This document shows, piece after piece, positions 16,626 to 25,614 of a DNA stretch of 64,000 bases. Numbering within the stretch: position 1 is the stretch's first letter; each line of letters begins with the position of its first letter. The notes under the pieces are model-generated. The model worked only from the letters and a program-made list of their open reading frames with translations, had not been told where the DNA came from and made no database searches. Made by a program: the position numbers and the translations under genes. The stretch is from Bacillus sp. BP-3 (GTDB taxonomy: Bacteria; Bacillota; Bacilli; Bacillales; Bacillaceae_G): positions 148,084-212,083 of the forward strand of contig NZ_JAQOTJ010000008.1 in NCBI RefSeq assembly GCF_028401955.1. The letters run 5' to 3'.

Positions 16626-16639
16626 TATATTGTTACAAG

Positions 16640-17836
16640 TTAATCATTTTGATTAACTTGTATATTTTCGTAGGAATAACCTTGCTTCTTTCGTAAAGAA
16701 AGTGATATTAGGATAGTCAAGAATAGGACAGAGAAAATAATAAGCACGACATATTTAAATATCACCTTTGTCCCGATATATGGACCGATACTAGATCCTA
16801 AAAATAAAGTAAATGTATAAAGTGCCATTGCAACTCCTTTTTTCTTCCCGCTTATTTGTCCAATATGAAAAATGATAGAGGGTAGTACAATTGAAATTCC
16901 AGCCGCAAATATAATTGTAGTGACAGATAGAAAATAAAGACGATCCCATTTTAAGAACAAAAGTACTCCTGTACACGTAATAATAAGCCCTAGAGTAATT
17001 ATTTTTGGGGCCTTAGTATGTGTAATAAAATTATTCATAAAAGGAGAAACAGACATTCCAATTAAGCCAAGGCATTGAAAGAGCAAAATTTCATGATTTG
17101 TAAGGTGATACATTTGGGTTAATAAGTGATGCAAAGAACTATAAATGGCAACGAATGAAAGAAATTGCGTAAAGGTAATCGCAAGACAAATTGCTAAGTA
17201 GCGATTTTGAAATAATTTAAACATATCAAGCCAGTATGTGATAGATAAAGGACGATTACTTTTGATAGATGTAGGCAGAATGAAATACAAAATTGCCCCG
17301 CATAAAAGATGAATAAAAGCAAAAAAATAAAAAAGAGTAGGAAAAGTATATTGAGATATAAACCAATTACTGAGTATTTGTCCTAATATGCTAGACATTG
17401 TGAACGCTGTACTTAAGATTCCGATGACATAGCCTTGACGCTTTGGAATAAACAATTCAAATGCATATGCAAGAGCTAAAGGTGTAAATGTTGCTGCTAC
17501 TAGTCCTTGCAAAGCTCTAAGGAACAAAAATAGGTTGTATATTTTGCAAAAGCTAATCGTTAGTGTACAAAAAGACAAAGCGAATAGCCCGAGAACTAGT
17601 ATATTTTTCTTTCCGAATCGATTGGACAGAGGAGCGAAAATTAAGAATCCAATGGCGTAGAAAATGGAAAATGCACTGCTTGAGAGATAAGCAGTATCTT
17701 TAGGGATTTGAAGATGGAATATAAGTTGATTTTCGATTGGAATCATGATGAACCCTTGAGAAACGACACTTATCCCAGCAATGCAAAAAATAAATACGTA
17801 TAACCATTCAGGAGCTTTATTGGTTAAATTACTCAT
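16640..17836 (-). CDS. MFS transporter
   Basis: Major facilitator of 398 residues with 12 predicted helices; start at 17836 preceded by AAGGAGGAT. Conserved loop LSNRFGKKNILVLGL after helix 2 is the MFS motif A region (G-x-x-x-D-R-x-G-R-K variant), and QGLVAATFTPLALAYAFEL is typical of drug:H+ antiporters (DHA1-like). Multidrug or metabolite efflux is the likely role. The gene is monocistronic. A perfect inverted repeat (17852-17882) lies between promoter and start, so control by a dimeric repressor is plausible. No regulator gene lies next to it. Confidence 0.85.
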   Translation of the reverse strand: MSNLTNKAPEWLYVFIFCIAGISVVSQGFIMIPIENQLIFHLQIPKDTAYLSSSAFSIFYAIGFLIFAPLSNRFGKKNILVLGLFALSFCTLTISFCKIYNLFLFLRALQGLVAATFTPLALAYAFELFIPKRQGYVIGILSTAFTMSSILGQILSNWFISQYTFPTLFYFFAFIHLLCGAILYFILPTSIKSNRPLSITYWLDMFKLFQNRYLAICLAITFTQFLSFVAIYSSLHHLLTQMYHLTNHEILLFQCLGLIGMSVSPFMNNFITHTKAPKIITLGLIITCTGVLLFLKWDRLYFLSVTTIIFAAGISIVLPSIIFHIGQISGKKKGVAMALYTFTLFLGSSIGPYIGTKVIFKYVVLIIFSVLFLTILISLSLRKKQGYSYENIQVNQND

Positions 17837-17851
17837 GAAGATCCTCCTTAT

Positions 17852-17882
17852 AATTAATCTGTATTAATAAGACAGATTAATT
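17852..17882 (-). promoter_or_regulatory. Inverted repeat before the MFS gene, candidate operator
   Basis: Arms AATTAATCTGT (17852-17862) and ACAGATTAATT (17872-17882), 11 bp each with a 9-base spacer, 16 bases upstream of the start codon. Confidence 0.6.
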
Positions 17883-17988
17883 TGTTGAAGTGTGACACAT
17901 TGTATTGTGAATTTGCGAATGTTTCTTTATAACAAATTATTCATAAATACATAAAATAAAAAATTAAAAAACATTTTAGAACTTTTTG

Positions 17989-18016
17989 TTGACTTTCTTC
18001 TTTTTTTGTATAGAAT
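17989..18016 (+). promoter_or_regulatory. Vegetative promoter of the asnA T-box leader
   Basis: TTGACT at 17989-17994, 16-base spacer, TAGAAT at 18011-18016. It matches a sigma-A promoter and is correctly placed for the leader that follows. Confidence 0.75.
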
Positions 18017-18022
18017 AAACAT

Positions 18023-18336
18023 TAATAAAATGTTTCAGAGATGTGACAGTAAAACGACTGTGAAAGGAAGAGTAGTAATAGGACGTAGTCCAAGCGAGTC
18101 AGGGGTGGTGTGAGCCTGATACGAAGCCTGTTATGAAGAACCTCCTGGAGTCGCTAACCAAAATCCTTTTTTAGGAGAGTAGACTTAGCCGGGAACTTCG
18201 CCGTTACAAGAAGAACAGTATCGAGTTATCTCTAATCTCCGTACTGATAAGTGAGCAACCTCTGTTGCTAATTTGGGTGGTACCGCGGAACCAAAGTCTT
18301 TCGTCCCAGTTTTTTGGGAAAGAAGGGCTTTTTTTT
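18023..18336 (+). ncRNA. T-box riboswitch (asparagine)
   Basis: A leader of about 310 bases before asnA. The T-box sequence GGGTGGTACCGCGG is at 18275-18288. Stem I contains GGGGTGGTGTGAGCC (apical loops) and then GAAG-AAC-CTCCTGG, so the specifier codon is AAC (18139-18141), asparagine. A terminator with stem CTTTCGTCCCA...TGGGAAAGAAGG and a T8 tail ends near 18336. Uncharged tRNA-Asn is expected to stabilise the antiterminator and turn on asnA. Specifier and downstream gene agree. Confidence 0.93.
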
Positions 18337-18384
18337 ATTGGTTTCTTTCCTCATTACATCAAAACATTTTAGGAGGAATACATC

Positions 18385-19368
18385 ATGTATCAAACATTAA
18401 TGACAGTAAGAGAAACACAAATCGCAATTAAGGAAGTTAAAACGTTTTTTGAAGAGCAATTATCAAAACGTCTTGAATTATTCCGCGTATCTGCACCATT
18501 ATTTGTAACGAAAAAATCAGGATTAAACGATCATTTAAACGGCGTAGAGCGTCCAATTGAATTTGATATGCTATATTCGGGAGAAGAGTTAGAAATTGTA
18601 CATTCACTTGCAAAATGGAAACGATTCGCACTGCATGAATATGGGTATGAAGCGGGTGAAGGTTTATATACAAACATGAACGCAATTCGCCGTGATGAAG
18701 AGTTAGATGCAACGCATTCCATTTATGTTGACCAATGGGATTGGGAGAAAATTCTTCAAAAAGAATGGCGTACAATGGATTATTTACAAGAAACAGTACG
18801 GAAAATTTACGGAATATTCAAAGATTTAGAAGACTATCTGTTTGAAAAATACCCGTTCCTTGGTAAATATTTACCAGAAGATATTGCATTTATCACATCA
18901 CAGGAGCTTGAGGATAAATATCCAGAATTAACACCGAAGGATCGTGAACATGCGATTGCAAAAGAATACGGTGCTGTCTTTATTAGTGGGATTGGCGGGG
19001 CATTACGTTCTGGTGAAAAACATGATGGGCGTGCAGCGGACTATGATGATTGGAAATTGAATGGTGATATTTTATTCTGGCATCCAGTATTGCAGTCTTC
19101 ATTTGAGCTATCTTCTATGGGGATTCGCGTCGACAGTAAATCTCTTGATGAACAATTAACAATAGCAGGAGAAGATTTCAAACGTGAATACGATTTCCAC
19201 AAAGGAATTTTAGAAGATGTACTGCCGTTAACACTTGGCGGTGGCATTGGACAATCAAGAATGTGCATGTATTTCTTACGTAAAGCACATATCGGTGAAG
19301 TACAGTCTTCAGTATGGCCAGATGAAATGCGTGAAGAGTGTAAAAAGCAAAACATTCACTTGTTCTAA
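18385..19368 (+). CDS. asnA: Aspartate--ammonia ligase (asparagine synthetase A)
   Basis: Cytoplasmic enzyme of 327 residues that makes asparagine from aspartate, ammonia and ATP. It starts at 18385 after TAGGAGGAA. The sequence is a full-length AsnA, a class II aminoacyl-tRNA-synthetase-like fold. Visible blocks are [42 protein letters not shown] and the C-terminal [16 protein letters not shown] (motif-3-like). The T-box leader with an AAC specifier is its regulator. The gene is monocistronic and converges on lysC, which also uses aspartate. Confidence 0.96.
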   Translation: MYQTLMTVRETQIAIKEVKTFFEEQLSKRLELFRVSAPLFVTKKSGLNDHLNGVERPIEFDMLYSGEELEIVHSLAKWKRFALHEYGYEAGEGLYTNMNAIRRDEELDATHSIYVDQWDWEKILQKEWRTMDYLQETVRKIYGIFKDLEDYLFEKYPFLGKYLPEDIAFITSQELEDKYPELTPKDREHAIAKEYGAVFISGIGGALRSGEKHDGRAADYDDWKLNGDILFWHPVLQSSFELSSMGIRVDSKSLDEQLTIAGEDFKREYDFHKGILEDVLPLTLGGGIGQSRMCMYFLRKAHIGEVQSSVWPDEMREECKKQNIHLF

Positions 19369-19478
19369 AAGACTTTGCTTCAGGTGCTAGATTATTCTTG
19401 TGTCGAATCGTCGATATATTGTGAAAAGAACTGATAAATGTACCATTTTCGCCGATATATCGGTGAACACGTAAGAAG

Positions 19479-19536
19479 GAGCCGATTTCCCAAAGGCACA
19501 TAGGTGCTTTGGGGAGTCGGCTCTTTGTTTTTTAAT
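19479..19536. terminator. Terminator between asnA and lysC
   Basis: Stem GAGCCGATTTCCCAAAG... with ...CTTTGGGGAGTCGGCTC (19480-19523), then TTTGTTTTTT. It serves asnA; the reverse arm may serve lysC. Confidence 0.85.
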
Positions 19537-20761
19537 TGATTGATACAAAAGGTTCGATTTTTGTCATAAATGATTCATGAAGTGCTTCGACACCTTTTAC
19601 TAAATGAAGGCGGTCGATTACGACAGATACTTTAATTTCCGATGTACTTACCATTTTAATGTGAATATTTTCTTCTTGTAATGTGGAAAACATTTTCGCA
19701 GCGACACCTGGATTAGATACCATACCTGATCCAACGATTGATACTTTTGCTAAGTGGTTTTCATGCTCTACAGATTCATATTGCATTGATTCACGATTTT
19801 CTTCTAAAACGGTTAATGTTTCATTTAAGTCATTTGAATGTATAGAGAAGGATAAATGTACAGTTCCTTCATTTGTAATACTTTGAATGATAATATCTAC
19901 ATTAATATGAGCGCTCGCTAATGTGGAGAAGACTGTGGAAAGCTTTCCTGGTTGTAAGCCTTTCATTGTTACACGTGTTATATTATCTTCAAATGCAATG
20001 CCTTTTACGATTGATTGTTGCTCCATGTTACATTCTCCCCTTACTATTGTTCCATTTTCTTGTTCCATGCTTGAACGAACTTCTAACATAACGCTATGAT
20101 TTTTGGCAAATTCGACTGCTCTTGGATGAAGTACGCCAGCACCTAGATTTGCGAGTTCTAACATTTCATCATAGGAAATTTCATCTAATTTGTAAGCGTT
20201 CTTTACAACGCGTGGATCGGTTGTGTAAACGCCTGTTACATCTGTATAAATATCACATTTTTTTGCCTGTAATGCTGCAGCTAACGCAACTGCGGTTGTA
20301 TCAGAACCGCCGCGACCAAGTGTTGTAATTTCTTGTTCTGCGCTTAATCCTTGGAAACCGGCTGCAACGACAATCGTTCCTTTTTGTACATAAGATTGAA
20401 TCCGCTCTGTATTTATGTCGGTAATTCTAGCGCTGCCATGTATGGATTCTGTTGTAATCCCAGCTTGCCAGCCTGTAAGTGAAATTGCCTCGTACCCTTT
20501 CGTTTGTAAAGCCATTGTTAATAGAGAAATTGAAATTTGCTCACCTGTTGTAAGTAACATATCCATTTCTCGTTTACTTGGTTGATCTGTAATATTAGCA
20601 GCTAAAGATACAAGTTCATCTGTACTATGTCCCATTGCAGAAACAACCGCTACAATTCCGTGTCCTCTTTCATATTCTTCAATGATTAAATTCGCAACAT
20701 GTTGAATCCGTTCAATATTTCCGACAGATGTGCCACCAAATTTTTGAACAATAATTTCCAT
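19532..20761 (-). CDS. lysC: Aspartokinase (lysine-type)
   Basis: Aspartokinase of 409 residues, first enzyme of the aspartate family of amino acids (ATP + aspartate to aspartyl phosphate). The kinase domain starts IVQKFGGTSVGN (residues about 4-15), with LTGWQAGI and GRGGSDTTAVALAAAL further on. Two ACT domains occupy about 265-409 (MKGLQPGKLSTVFSTLA, KVSIVGSGMVSNPGVAAKMF). Length is that of B. subtilis aspartokinase II. A lysine riboswitch lies in the leader (21134-21318), so lysine represses expression. The leader also contains a bcr1 copy and a second terminator. Confidence 0.95.
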   Translation of the reverse strand: MEIIVQKFGGTSVGNIERIQHVANLIIEEYERGHGIVAVVSAMGHSTDELVSLAANITDQPSKREMDMLLTTGEQISISLLTMALQTKGYEAISLTGWQAGITTESIHGSARITDINTERIQSYVQKGTIVVAAGFQGLSAEQEITTLGRGGSDTTAVALAAALQAKKCDIYTDVTGVYTTDPRVVKNAYKLDEISYDEMLELANLGAGVLHPRAVEFAKNHSVMLEVRSSMEQENGTIVRGECNMEQQSIVKGIAFEDNITRVTMKGLQPGKLSTVFSTLASAHINVDIIIQSITNEGTVHLSFSIHSNDLNETLTVLEENRESMQYESVEHENHLAKVSIVGSGMVSNPGVAAKMFSTLQEENIHIKMVSTSEIKVSVVIDRLHLVKGVEALHESFMTKIEPFVSIN

Positions 20762-20790
20762 GATAAAAGCCCTCTTTCAAGTTGATATAG

Positions 20791-20941
20791 ATAAAGTGAA
20801 ACTTTCGTCAGTGGGGGGTCATCCCCTACTGATGGTTAGTTGAACCAATCGGGCACTTACGGGAAGCTATCTCCCACATAACTTCTTTGCTTCCTCTGAA
20901 TATTGAGATGGGAGTCTTACTGTCCGTTAGTGCGGGATAAA
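20791..20941 (-). repeat. bcr1 repeat in the lysC leader
   Basis: Full-length copy read from the minus strand: TTTATCCCGC at 20941, the ACTCCCATCTC block, the GCCCGATTGGTT block, and TTTCACTTTAT at 20791. It lies between the riboswitch and lysC, inside the transcribed leader. Confidence 0.9.
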
Positions 20942-21013
20942 TTAGGAAAAATGTTGTTAAACATAAGATGGGGAATATAGATTCCTTTTACTCCTGTAAA
21001 AAAGTAAATAAAA

Positions 21014-21043
21014 AAACACCATCTCAAATAGGTGAGGATGGTG
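21014..21043 (-). terminator. Second intrinsic terminator in the lysC leader
   Basis: On the minus strand CACCATC pairs with GATGGTG, then TTTTTTTATTT. It lies downstream of the riboswitch expression platform and upstream of lysC. Confidence 0.65.
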
Positions 21044-21089
21044 CTGTTACAGGAAAAAGGGAACAGAAAACGGAGCTAACAAAAAAACC

Positions 21090-21133
21090 GCCAAAAAAGA
21101 AGATGATCATAAAAAACATGATCTCTCTTTTTT
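21090..21133 (-). terminator. Lysine riboswitch terminator
   Basis: On the minus strand AGAGATCAT...ATGATCATCT hairpin followed by TCTTTTTTGG, directly after P1 of the aptamer. Confidence 0.7.
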
Positions 21134-21318
21134 GTAGATAGCTCTTCATATATACACCGCTGTATATATGACAGTTCTGTTTCTATTCGAAAACAGCCCC
21201 AATGTATATGCTCAGAGGCACATATACATTTCGGCAACTTTTCCTTTCATCTACATTCACTGACAATCTCTGTGTCTCCTATAGAATACTCATAAAAGTT
21301 GCGACCTCTATCTCACGT
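21134..21318 (-). ncRNA. Lysine riboswitch (L box)
   Basis: Read on the minus strand: GAGATAG-AGGTCGCAAC, AGGAGACACAGAGAT, GAAAGGAAAAGTTGCCGAA, GGGGCTGTTTTC, AACTGTCAT and GAAGAGCTATCTAC. These are the conserved blocks of the lysine aptamer in order, with P1 formed by AGATAG and CTATCT. It regulates lysC. Confidence 0.9.
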
Positions 21319-21519
21319 CATTAGGCGAGAGTAATTGGTTGTATGAAGTTGTTTGTAACATTTGTTTCATAGTAATCAAAATGTCGAGAGAAATCAAGTA
21401 GGTTATAATTATTTTGAATATTTAAACTATTGTGGAAAAAAATAAAAGTGGTATAAAATGTGGTTAAAAGAAGTAGTTCCAACAAAATTTTTACATGTAA
21501 TTGGAGTGGAGGGGTGAGA

Positions 21520-22428
21520 ATGAAAAAACAAAATCCTATTTATGTAAAAACAGAAATAGAAACTAAAATGGATGAACTTTGGAAGTATACACAAGATCCA
21601 AAGATACATACGGAATGGGATGTACGGTTTACAGAAATATCGTATTTAGAGAAGAACGAGGGCGAACCACAGCGTTTTTTATACAAAACAAAAATTGGTT
21701 TCGGATTTGAAATTGCTGGAGAAGGAGAATCAATAGGAGAATTACAAAAAGAAGGCGGGGAATGTATTTCGTCACTGAAATTTTGGACAGATAGTAAGCT
21801 TTCGTTAATTTCGGTAGGGAGAGGCTATTGGAAGTATATACCGAATGAGAATAAGGTTCGTTTTGAAACGCAGTATGATTATGAAACGAGGTTTGGAGGT
21901 ATAGGAAGATGTATAGATTCATACATATTTCGTCCGTTATTAGGATGGGCAACGGCTTGGAGTTTTGATGCTTTAAAATTGTGGTTAGAAAAAGGATTTC
22001 ATCCACGTTTATTATTAAAAAGAGCTGTTACATATTATCTCATTTGCTTTTTGCTATCTTTTGTGTGGATCTATCAAGGTCTTATTCCGAAAATATTATA
22101 TACTCATCCAGAAGAGGTACAGATGCTTTCCAAGCTTATAGGTTCAGAAAATTATGCGTCCGCAATGATTAAAGTGGTTGGATCTTTGGAAATTGTGTTT
22201 GGGGTGATCTGGTTGTTACCTTTCAAAAAACAGAAATTATTTTTTCTTCATAGTTTCATACTATTAATCTTGACAGTTGCGGCGGGATTTACAAATATCG
22301 CTAGTTTTATGCAACCTTTTAATCCGATTACGTTAAACATCATATTAATCGGATTCTCAATAATCAGTTATATGAATAGTAATGACTTACCGCAAGCGAG
22401 AAATTGTAAGAAAAGTAGAAAGGAGTAG
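21520..22428 (+). CDS. yndG: YndG-like protein: SRPBCC-like domain plus DoxX-like membrane domain
   Basis: Protein of 302 residues. The ATG at 21520 was chosen for GTGGAGGGG just before it; the upstream 20 codons have no site. Residues 1-150 form a soluble SRPBCC/START-like domain (VKTEIETKMDELWKYTQDPKIHTEW start). Residues about 165-290 contain four helices of the DoxX-like family. It is the first gene of a three-gene run with yndH- and yndJ-like genes, overlapping or abutting them, as in B. subtilis. Role unknown; membrane association with a lipid-binding-type domain is what can be seen. Confidence 0.75.
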   Translation: MKKQNPIYVKTEIETKMDELWKYTQDPKIHTEWDVRFTEISYLEKNEGEPQRFLYKTKIGFGFEIAGEGESIGELQKEGGECISSLKFWTDSKLSLISVGRGYWKYIPNENKVRFETQYDYETRFGGIGRCIDSYIFRPLLGWATAWSFDALKLWLEKGFHPRLLLKRAVTYYLICFLLSFVWIYQGLIPKILYTHPEEVQMLSKLIGSENYASAMIKVVGSLEIVFGVIWLLPFKKQKLFFLHSFILLILTVAAGFTNIASFMQPFNPITLNIILIGFSIISYMNSNDLPQARNCKKSRKE

Positions 22429-22432
22429 AAAA

Positions 22433-23062
22433 TTGTCTTCCATTTATGAAACATTATTAGGAGAATCCTATCATCGGTTACATCCAAAATTACAAAAACG
22501 GTATGCGATTACAGAGGAACTTGGTTTTACAGGAGAAGGGAAAATGGATGAAATTACAGAAGGTTCTGCTGCTGTAAGAATGTTTTTAAAAGTAGCAGCA
22601 AAATTTCGGATGTTCTTTTCAGAAAGAGGGACAGGAGTACCGTTTATTATCCAAAATAAAGCAGAGAAAGACAGGGAAGGAAAGACATTTATAAGATGGA
22701 ATCGGATGTTTTTGTTCGGTGAAAAAAAGCGTTATTTTCATGCTGTCATGTATTTGAATGATAAACAAAATGAAATTGTCGATTATTTTGGTGAACCGCA
22801 TTTGCTTGTATCGACGCTTGCGTTTCATGTTGATTCAAAAGGAGCAATGCATATTTCATCTAAAAAACAATGGTTCTACTTATACGGAATGAAGATTCCA
22901 TTGCCAAAGTTTTTATATGGGCAGGCAAAGATTGTAGAAAGCTATGATGATGAATTAGAGTGTTATCGGATACATGTACAAGTACAAAATTCATTATTAG
23001 GACCACTTTTCTCCTATAAGGGGACGTTTACAGAAAGGGATACAAATCTATGCGAAATATAA
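22433..23062 (+). CDS. yndH: YndH-like DUF4166 protein
   Basis: Protein of 209 residues. The TTG at 22433 follows AAAGGAG at 22419-22425, and the codons upstream belong to the preceding gene. LYETLLGESYHRLHPKLQKRY-type start (here SIYETLLGESYHRLHP) is the DUF4166 signature. It has no membrane helix and consists mostly of beta strands. Its 3' end overlaps the yndJ homologue by 13 bases, so the two are translated together. Function unknown. Confidence 0.75.
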   Translation: MSSIYETLLGESYHRLHPKLQKRYAITEELGFTGEGKMDEITEGSAAVRMFLKVAAKFRMFFSERGTGVPFIIQNKAEKDREGKTFIRWNRMFLFGEKKRYFHAVMYLNDKQNEIVDYFGEPHLLVSTLAFHVDSKGAMHISSKKQWFYLYGMKIPLPKFLYGQAKIVESYDDELECYRIHVQVQNSLLGPLFSYKGTFTERDTNLCEI

Positions 23063-24678
23063 TGATTGGCTGCATGTGCTATGTCATTTTTCTTATATTA
23101 GAATGGCCAAAATTACACCCTGTTGAATCGATTATATTATTGTCTATTCTTTTATTTATCCCAATAGCGTTTTCTATTGTAGATAATAAAAAAAGAAATG
23201 GAGACGAACTGTTTTGTTATAAGCTCGCAGCATTTTTTTATCCGGTTGCAGCAATAAGTGCAATGCTTGCTTTTGTAACAGACTATTTTCTATTTGCAAT
23301 AATTTGGTTTTTATATACCGGTATTGTCGCACTGTTTGGAGTATCCCGATTGTTAGAAAGAGGATGGAAACCGTTAGAAGAAACTGCAATTGATAGTGGA
23401 TTTATATATTTATTTTTAGGTGGATTTTGGTTCTTTGCCTCTGTAGCAAATATACCAATTATGCAGTTTAGTTCAGATATTGTTTTACTCACAGCGGCTC
23501 ATTTTCATTACTCTGCTTTTTTACTTCCTTTGTTTGCAGGTTTATTAGGAAGAAAACAACAAGAGAAAAGTAAGTTGTATACAGTCGCTATGTTCATTAT
23601 AATTATTTCACCAATGACAGTTGCAATTGGGATTACATATTCAAGAACGTTTGAATTTTTTGCAGTGTTACTTTATCTTATTTCCCTTTATATGTACGGG
23701 ATTTTTGTATGGAAAACAAAGTTTACTTCAAAGAGTGCAAAAATTCTTCTTATCATCTCGTCTAGTACACTTATGGTAACTATTCTTTTTTCGATTTTCT
23801 ATTCATATGGTAACTTTAAGCAAGTCATGACGATTACAATTGCGCAAATGGTTTGGATTCATGGCGTTGTGAATGGATTGGGCGTAGCATTACCTGGTTG
23901 TATTGGCTGGATGATTGAAAAAGCTGCACCTATATATATTCGTTATGGAAAACCGGTGAGTCGTATAAAAGGTAAGATGAAAATTGGAGAAAATATTTTA
24001 TTAGAAAATAGTTTAATAGAGGAGAAGGAATATACAGGCCTTATAAATAAAGTGATAGATTTTGATAGTAAACAGTTTAATACAAAGAATGTATCACCAC
24101 TTATTATTGATTTTTATGAGAACACGAAAGAATATGAGTTAAAAGCAACTATTCACTGGTCACGTTGGTTTTTGCCATTTGCTTTTCTATATGAAAAAAT
24201 AAGTCGGCGTGTACAACAAATTCATTTAGGGATGGGAAATCGCTTAGAGAGGATGTATGGGGAAATTGTTGCTATAAAAGATGAAAAAGATGGTAGAAAT
24301 GATGTTAGAGCGTGGGTTCGGAAAAATGAACAAAATGAAACAATCTTTGTCGCGCTCTATTCTCAGCATGAATATAACGAGGAAACATACATGAATATTG
24401 CATTGCCATTACCGTATGCAAATATGACGGGGATATTAAAATTTCGTAATGATAAAAACAATCTTATCATTACGAGTCGATTAAGGAATAGTGCAAGAGG
24501 GGATGAGGGGATATATTTACATAACCGCTTCTTTACCATTCGCTTGCCACTCGCAGAAACGTTTACGATAAGAGAGAAGGCTACAACAACGTTAACAGCA
24601 CATCATCAAATGTGGCTGTTTGGTGTGAAGTTTCTCGAGATTGATTACGAGATAGAACAAAAAGAGAATATTGCTTAA
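23050..24678 (+). CDS. yndJ: YndJ-like multi-pass membrane protein
   Basis: Protein of 542 residues with about ten hydrophobic helices in residues 1-300 (for example LLTAAHFHYSAFLLPLFAGL and IWIHGVVNGLGVALPG-like HGVVNGLG) and a soluble C-terminal domain of about 230 residues. Length and sequence match the YndJ family. It starts inside the end of the DUF4166 gene, last of the yndGHJ operon; a terminator follows. The C-terminal domain (YEKISRRVQQIHLGMGNRLERMYGEIV) is beta-rich and resembles its DUF4166 neighbour in feel only. Function unknown. Confidence 0.8.
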   Translation: MRNIMIGCMCYVIFLILEWPKLHPVESIILLSILLFIPIAFSIVDNKKRNGDELFCYKLAAFFYPVAAISAMLAFVTDYFLFAIIWFLYTGIVALFGVSRLLERGWKPLEETAIDSGFIYLFLGGFWFFASVANIPIMQFSSDIVLLTAAHFHYSAFLLPLFAGLLGRKQQEKSKLYTVAMFIIIISPMTVAIGITYSRTFEFFAVLLYLISLYMYGIFVWKTKFTSKSAKILLIISSSTLMVTILFSIFYSYGNFKQVMTITIAQMVWIHGVVNGLGVALPGCIGWMIEKAAPIYIRYGKPVSRIKGKMKIGENILLENSLIEEKEYTGLINKVIDFDSKQFNTKNVSPLIIDFYENTKEYELKATIHWSRWFLPFAFLYEKISRRVQQIHLGMGNRLERMYGEIVAIKDEKDGRNDVRAWVRKNEQNETIFVALYSQHEYNEETYMNIALPLPYANMTGILKFRNDKNNLIITSRLRNSARGDEGIYLHNRFFTIRLPLAETFTIREKATTTLTAHHQMWLFGVKFLEIDYEIEQKENIA

Positions 24679-24683
24679 CGAAA

Positions 24684-24720
24684 AATGAGTTTGGTATGAT
24701 ACCAAGCTCATTTTTTTTCG
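24684..24720 (+). terminator. Terminator after yndJ
   Basis: AATGAG(T)TTGGTA hairpin with TACCAAGCTCATT, then a run of eight T. Confidence 0.9.
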
Positions 24721-24735
24721 TATTTATATCGTAAA

Positions 24736-24755
24736 TCTTAAGAATTCTTAAGAAT
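24736..24755 (+). promoter_or_regulatory. Tandem 10-base repeat before the BceAB-type genes
   Basis: TCTTAAGAAT occurs twice in direct tandem (24736-24745, 24746-24755), one helical turn apart. Tandem 10-11-base repeats are typical of OmpR-family regulator sites, which control BceAB-type transporters. No such regulator gene is in the window. Confidence 0.5.
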
Positions 24756-24788
24756 TTACCTACAAGAAACTTAAAAAATTTCTGGGAA

Positions 24789-24821
24789 GATACTAATAGA
24801 TACTAATAGATACTAAGAGAT
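24789..24821 (+). repeat. Short tandem repeat in the 5' leader of the ABC genes
   Basis: Unit GATACTAATA at 24789-24798 and 24799-24808, then GATACTAAGA at 24809-24818 and a partial fourth copy. It ends at the ribosome site of the ATPase gene. Confidence 0.75.
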
Positions 24822-24834
24822 AGGGGATGAAGTG

Positions 24835-25602
24835 ATGAAAAATGATGTAGTAGAAGTAAATCAAGTAGAAAAAATATATGGAAAGAAAAAAGAAAACCAT
24901 TCAAGGGTATTAAAAGGAGTAACGTTATCAGTAAAAGAAGGTGAGTTTGTTGGAATAATGGGTCCATCGGGATCAGGGAAAACGACGGTGTTGAATGTGA
25001 TTTCGACACTTGATCAAGTGACTAGTGGTACGGTGAAAATCGCAGGAACCGACATTGCAAATATGAAAGGAAATGCATTATCTGATTTTAGAGCGCAAAA
25101 GCTAGGATTTATTTTTCAAGATTTTAATCTTCTTGAAAACCTTTCAATTTATGAAAATATTGCGTTGCCGTTGTCACTGCAAGGAGTGCCTTCAAAAGAT
25201 ATTGATGGAAAAGTACGAGAGGTAGCGATAAAACTTGGGGTAGAAGCAATTTTAGACAAATATCCAACTGCAGTTTCTGGTGGTCAAAAGCAGCGTACAG
25301 TAGCAGCTCGTGCACTCGTACATAATCCAGCAATTATTCTTGCAGATGAACCAACAGGAGCACTTGATAGTAAAAATGCGAAAAATTTATTAGAAGCGAT
25401 GCATGATTTACATGAAAATCATCACGTTAGCATTATGATGGTAACGCATGATGTGTTTAGTGCAAGTTATTGTGAACGCATTTTATTTATCCAAGACGGA
25501 TTGCTTTATAAGGAAATCCACCGCAATGGAAGTAGAGAAGCATTTTATCAAGATATTTTAAATGTGCTTGGAAAAATGAGTTCTTCCAAGGAAGCGATAT
25601 AA
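24835..25602 (+). CDS. BceA-type ABC transporter ATPase
   Basis: ATPase of 255 residues, ATG at 24835 after AGGGGATGAAG. Walker A GPSGSGKTT (about residues 42-50), Q-loop FIFQDFNLL, signature VSGGQKQRT and Walker B ILADEPTGALD are all present. This MacB/LolD-like group pairs with FtsX-fold permeases in peptide-antibiotic detoxification (BceAB). The permease gene follows 12 bases on. Unusually for the class, no histidine kinase/response regulator pair is adjacent. Confidence 0.92.
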   Translation: MKNDVVEVNQVEKIYGKKKENHSRVLKGVTLSVKEGEFVGIMGPSGSGKTTVLNVISTLDQVTSGTVKIAGTDIANMKGNALSDFRAQKLGFIFQDFNLLENLSIYENIALPLSLQGVPSKDIDGKVREVAIKLGVEAILDKYPTAVSGGQKQRTVAARALVHNPAIILADEPTGALDSKNAKNLLEAMHDLHENHHVSIMMVTHDVFSASYCERILFIQDGLLYKEIHRNGSREAFYQDILNVLGKMSSSKEAI

Positions 25603-25614
25603 GGAGATGAGGAC

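Noticed and set aside
19450-19464. Palindrome CGCCGATATATCGGTG-like after asnA as an operator
   Set aside because: Lies inside the transcript end region before the terminator; no promoter next to it.
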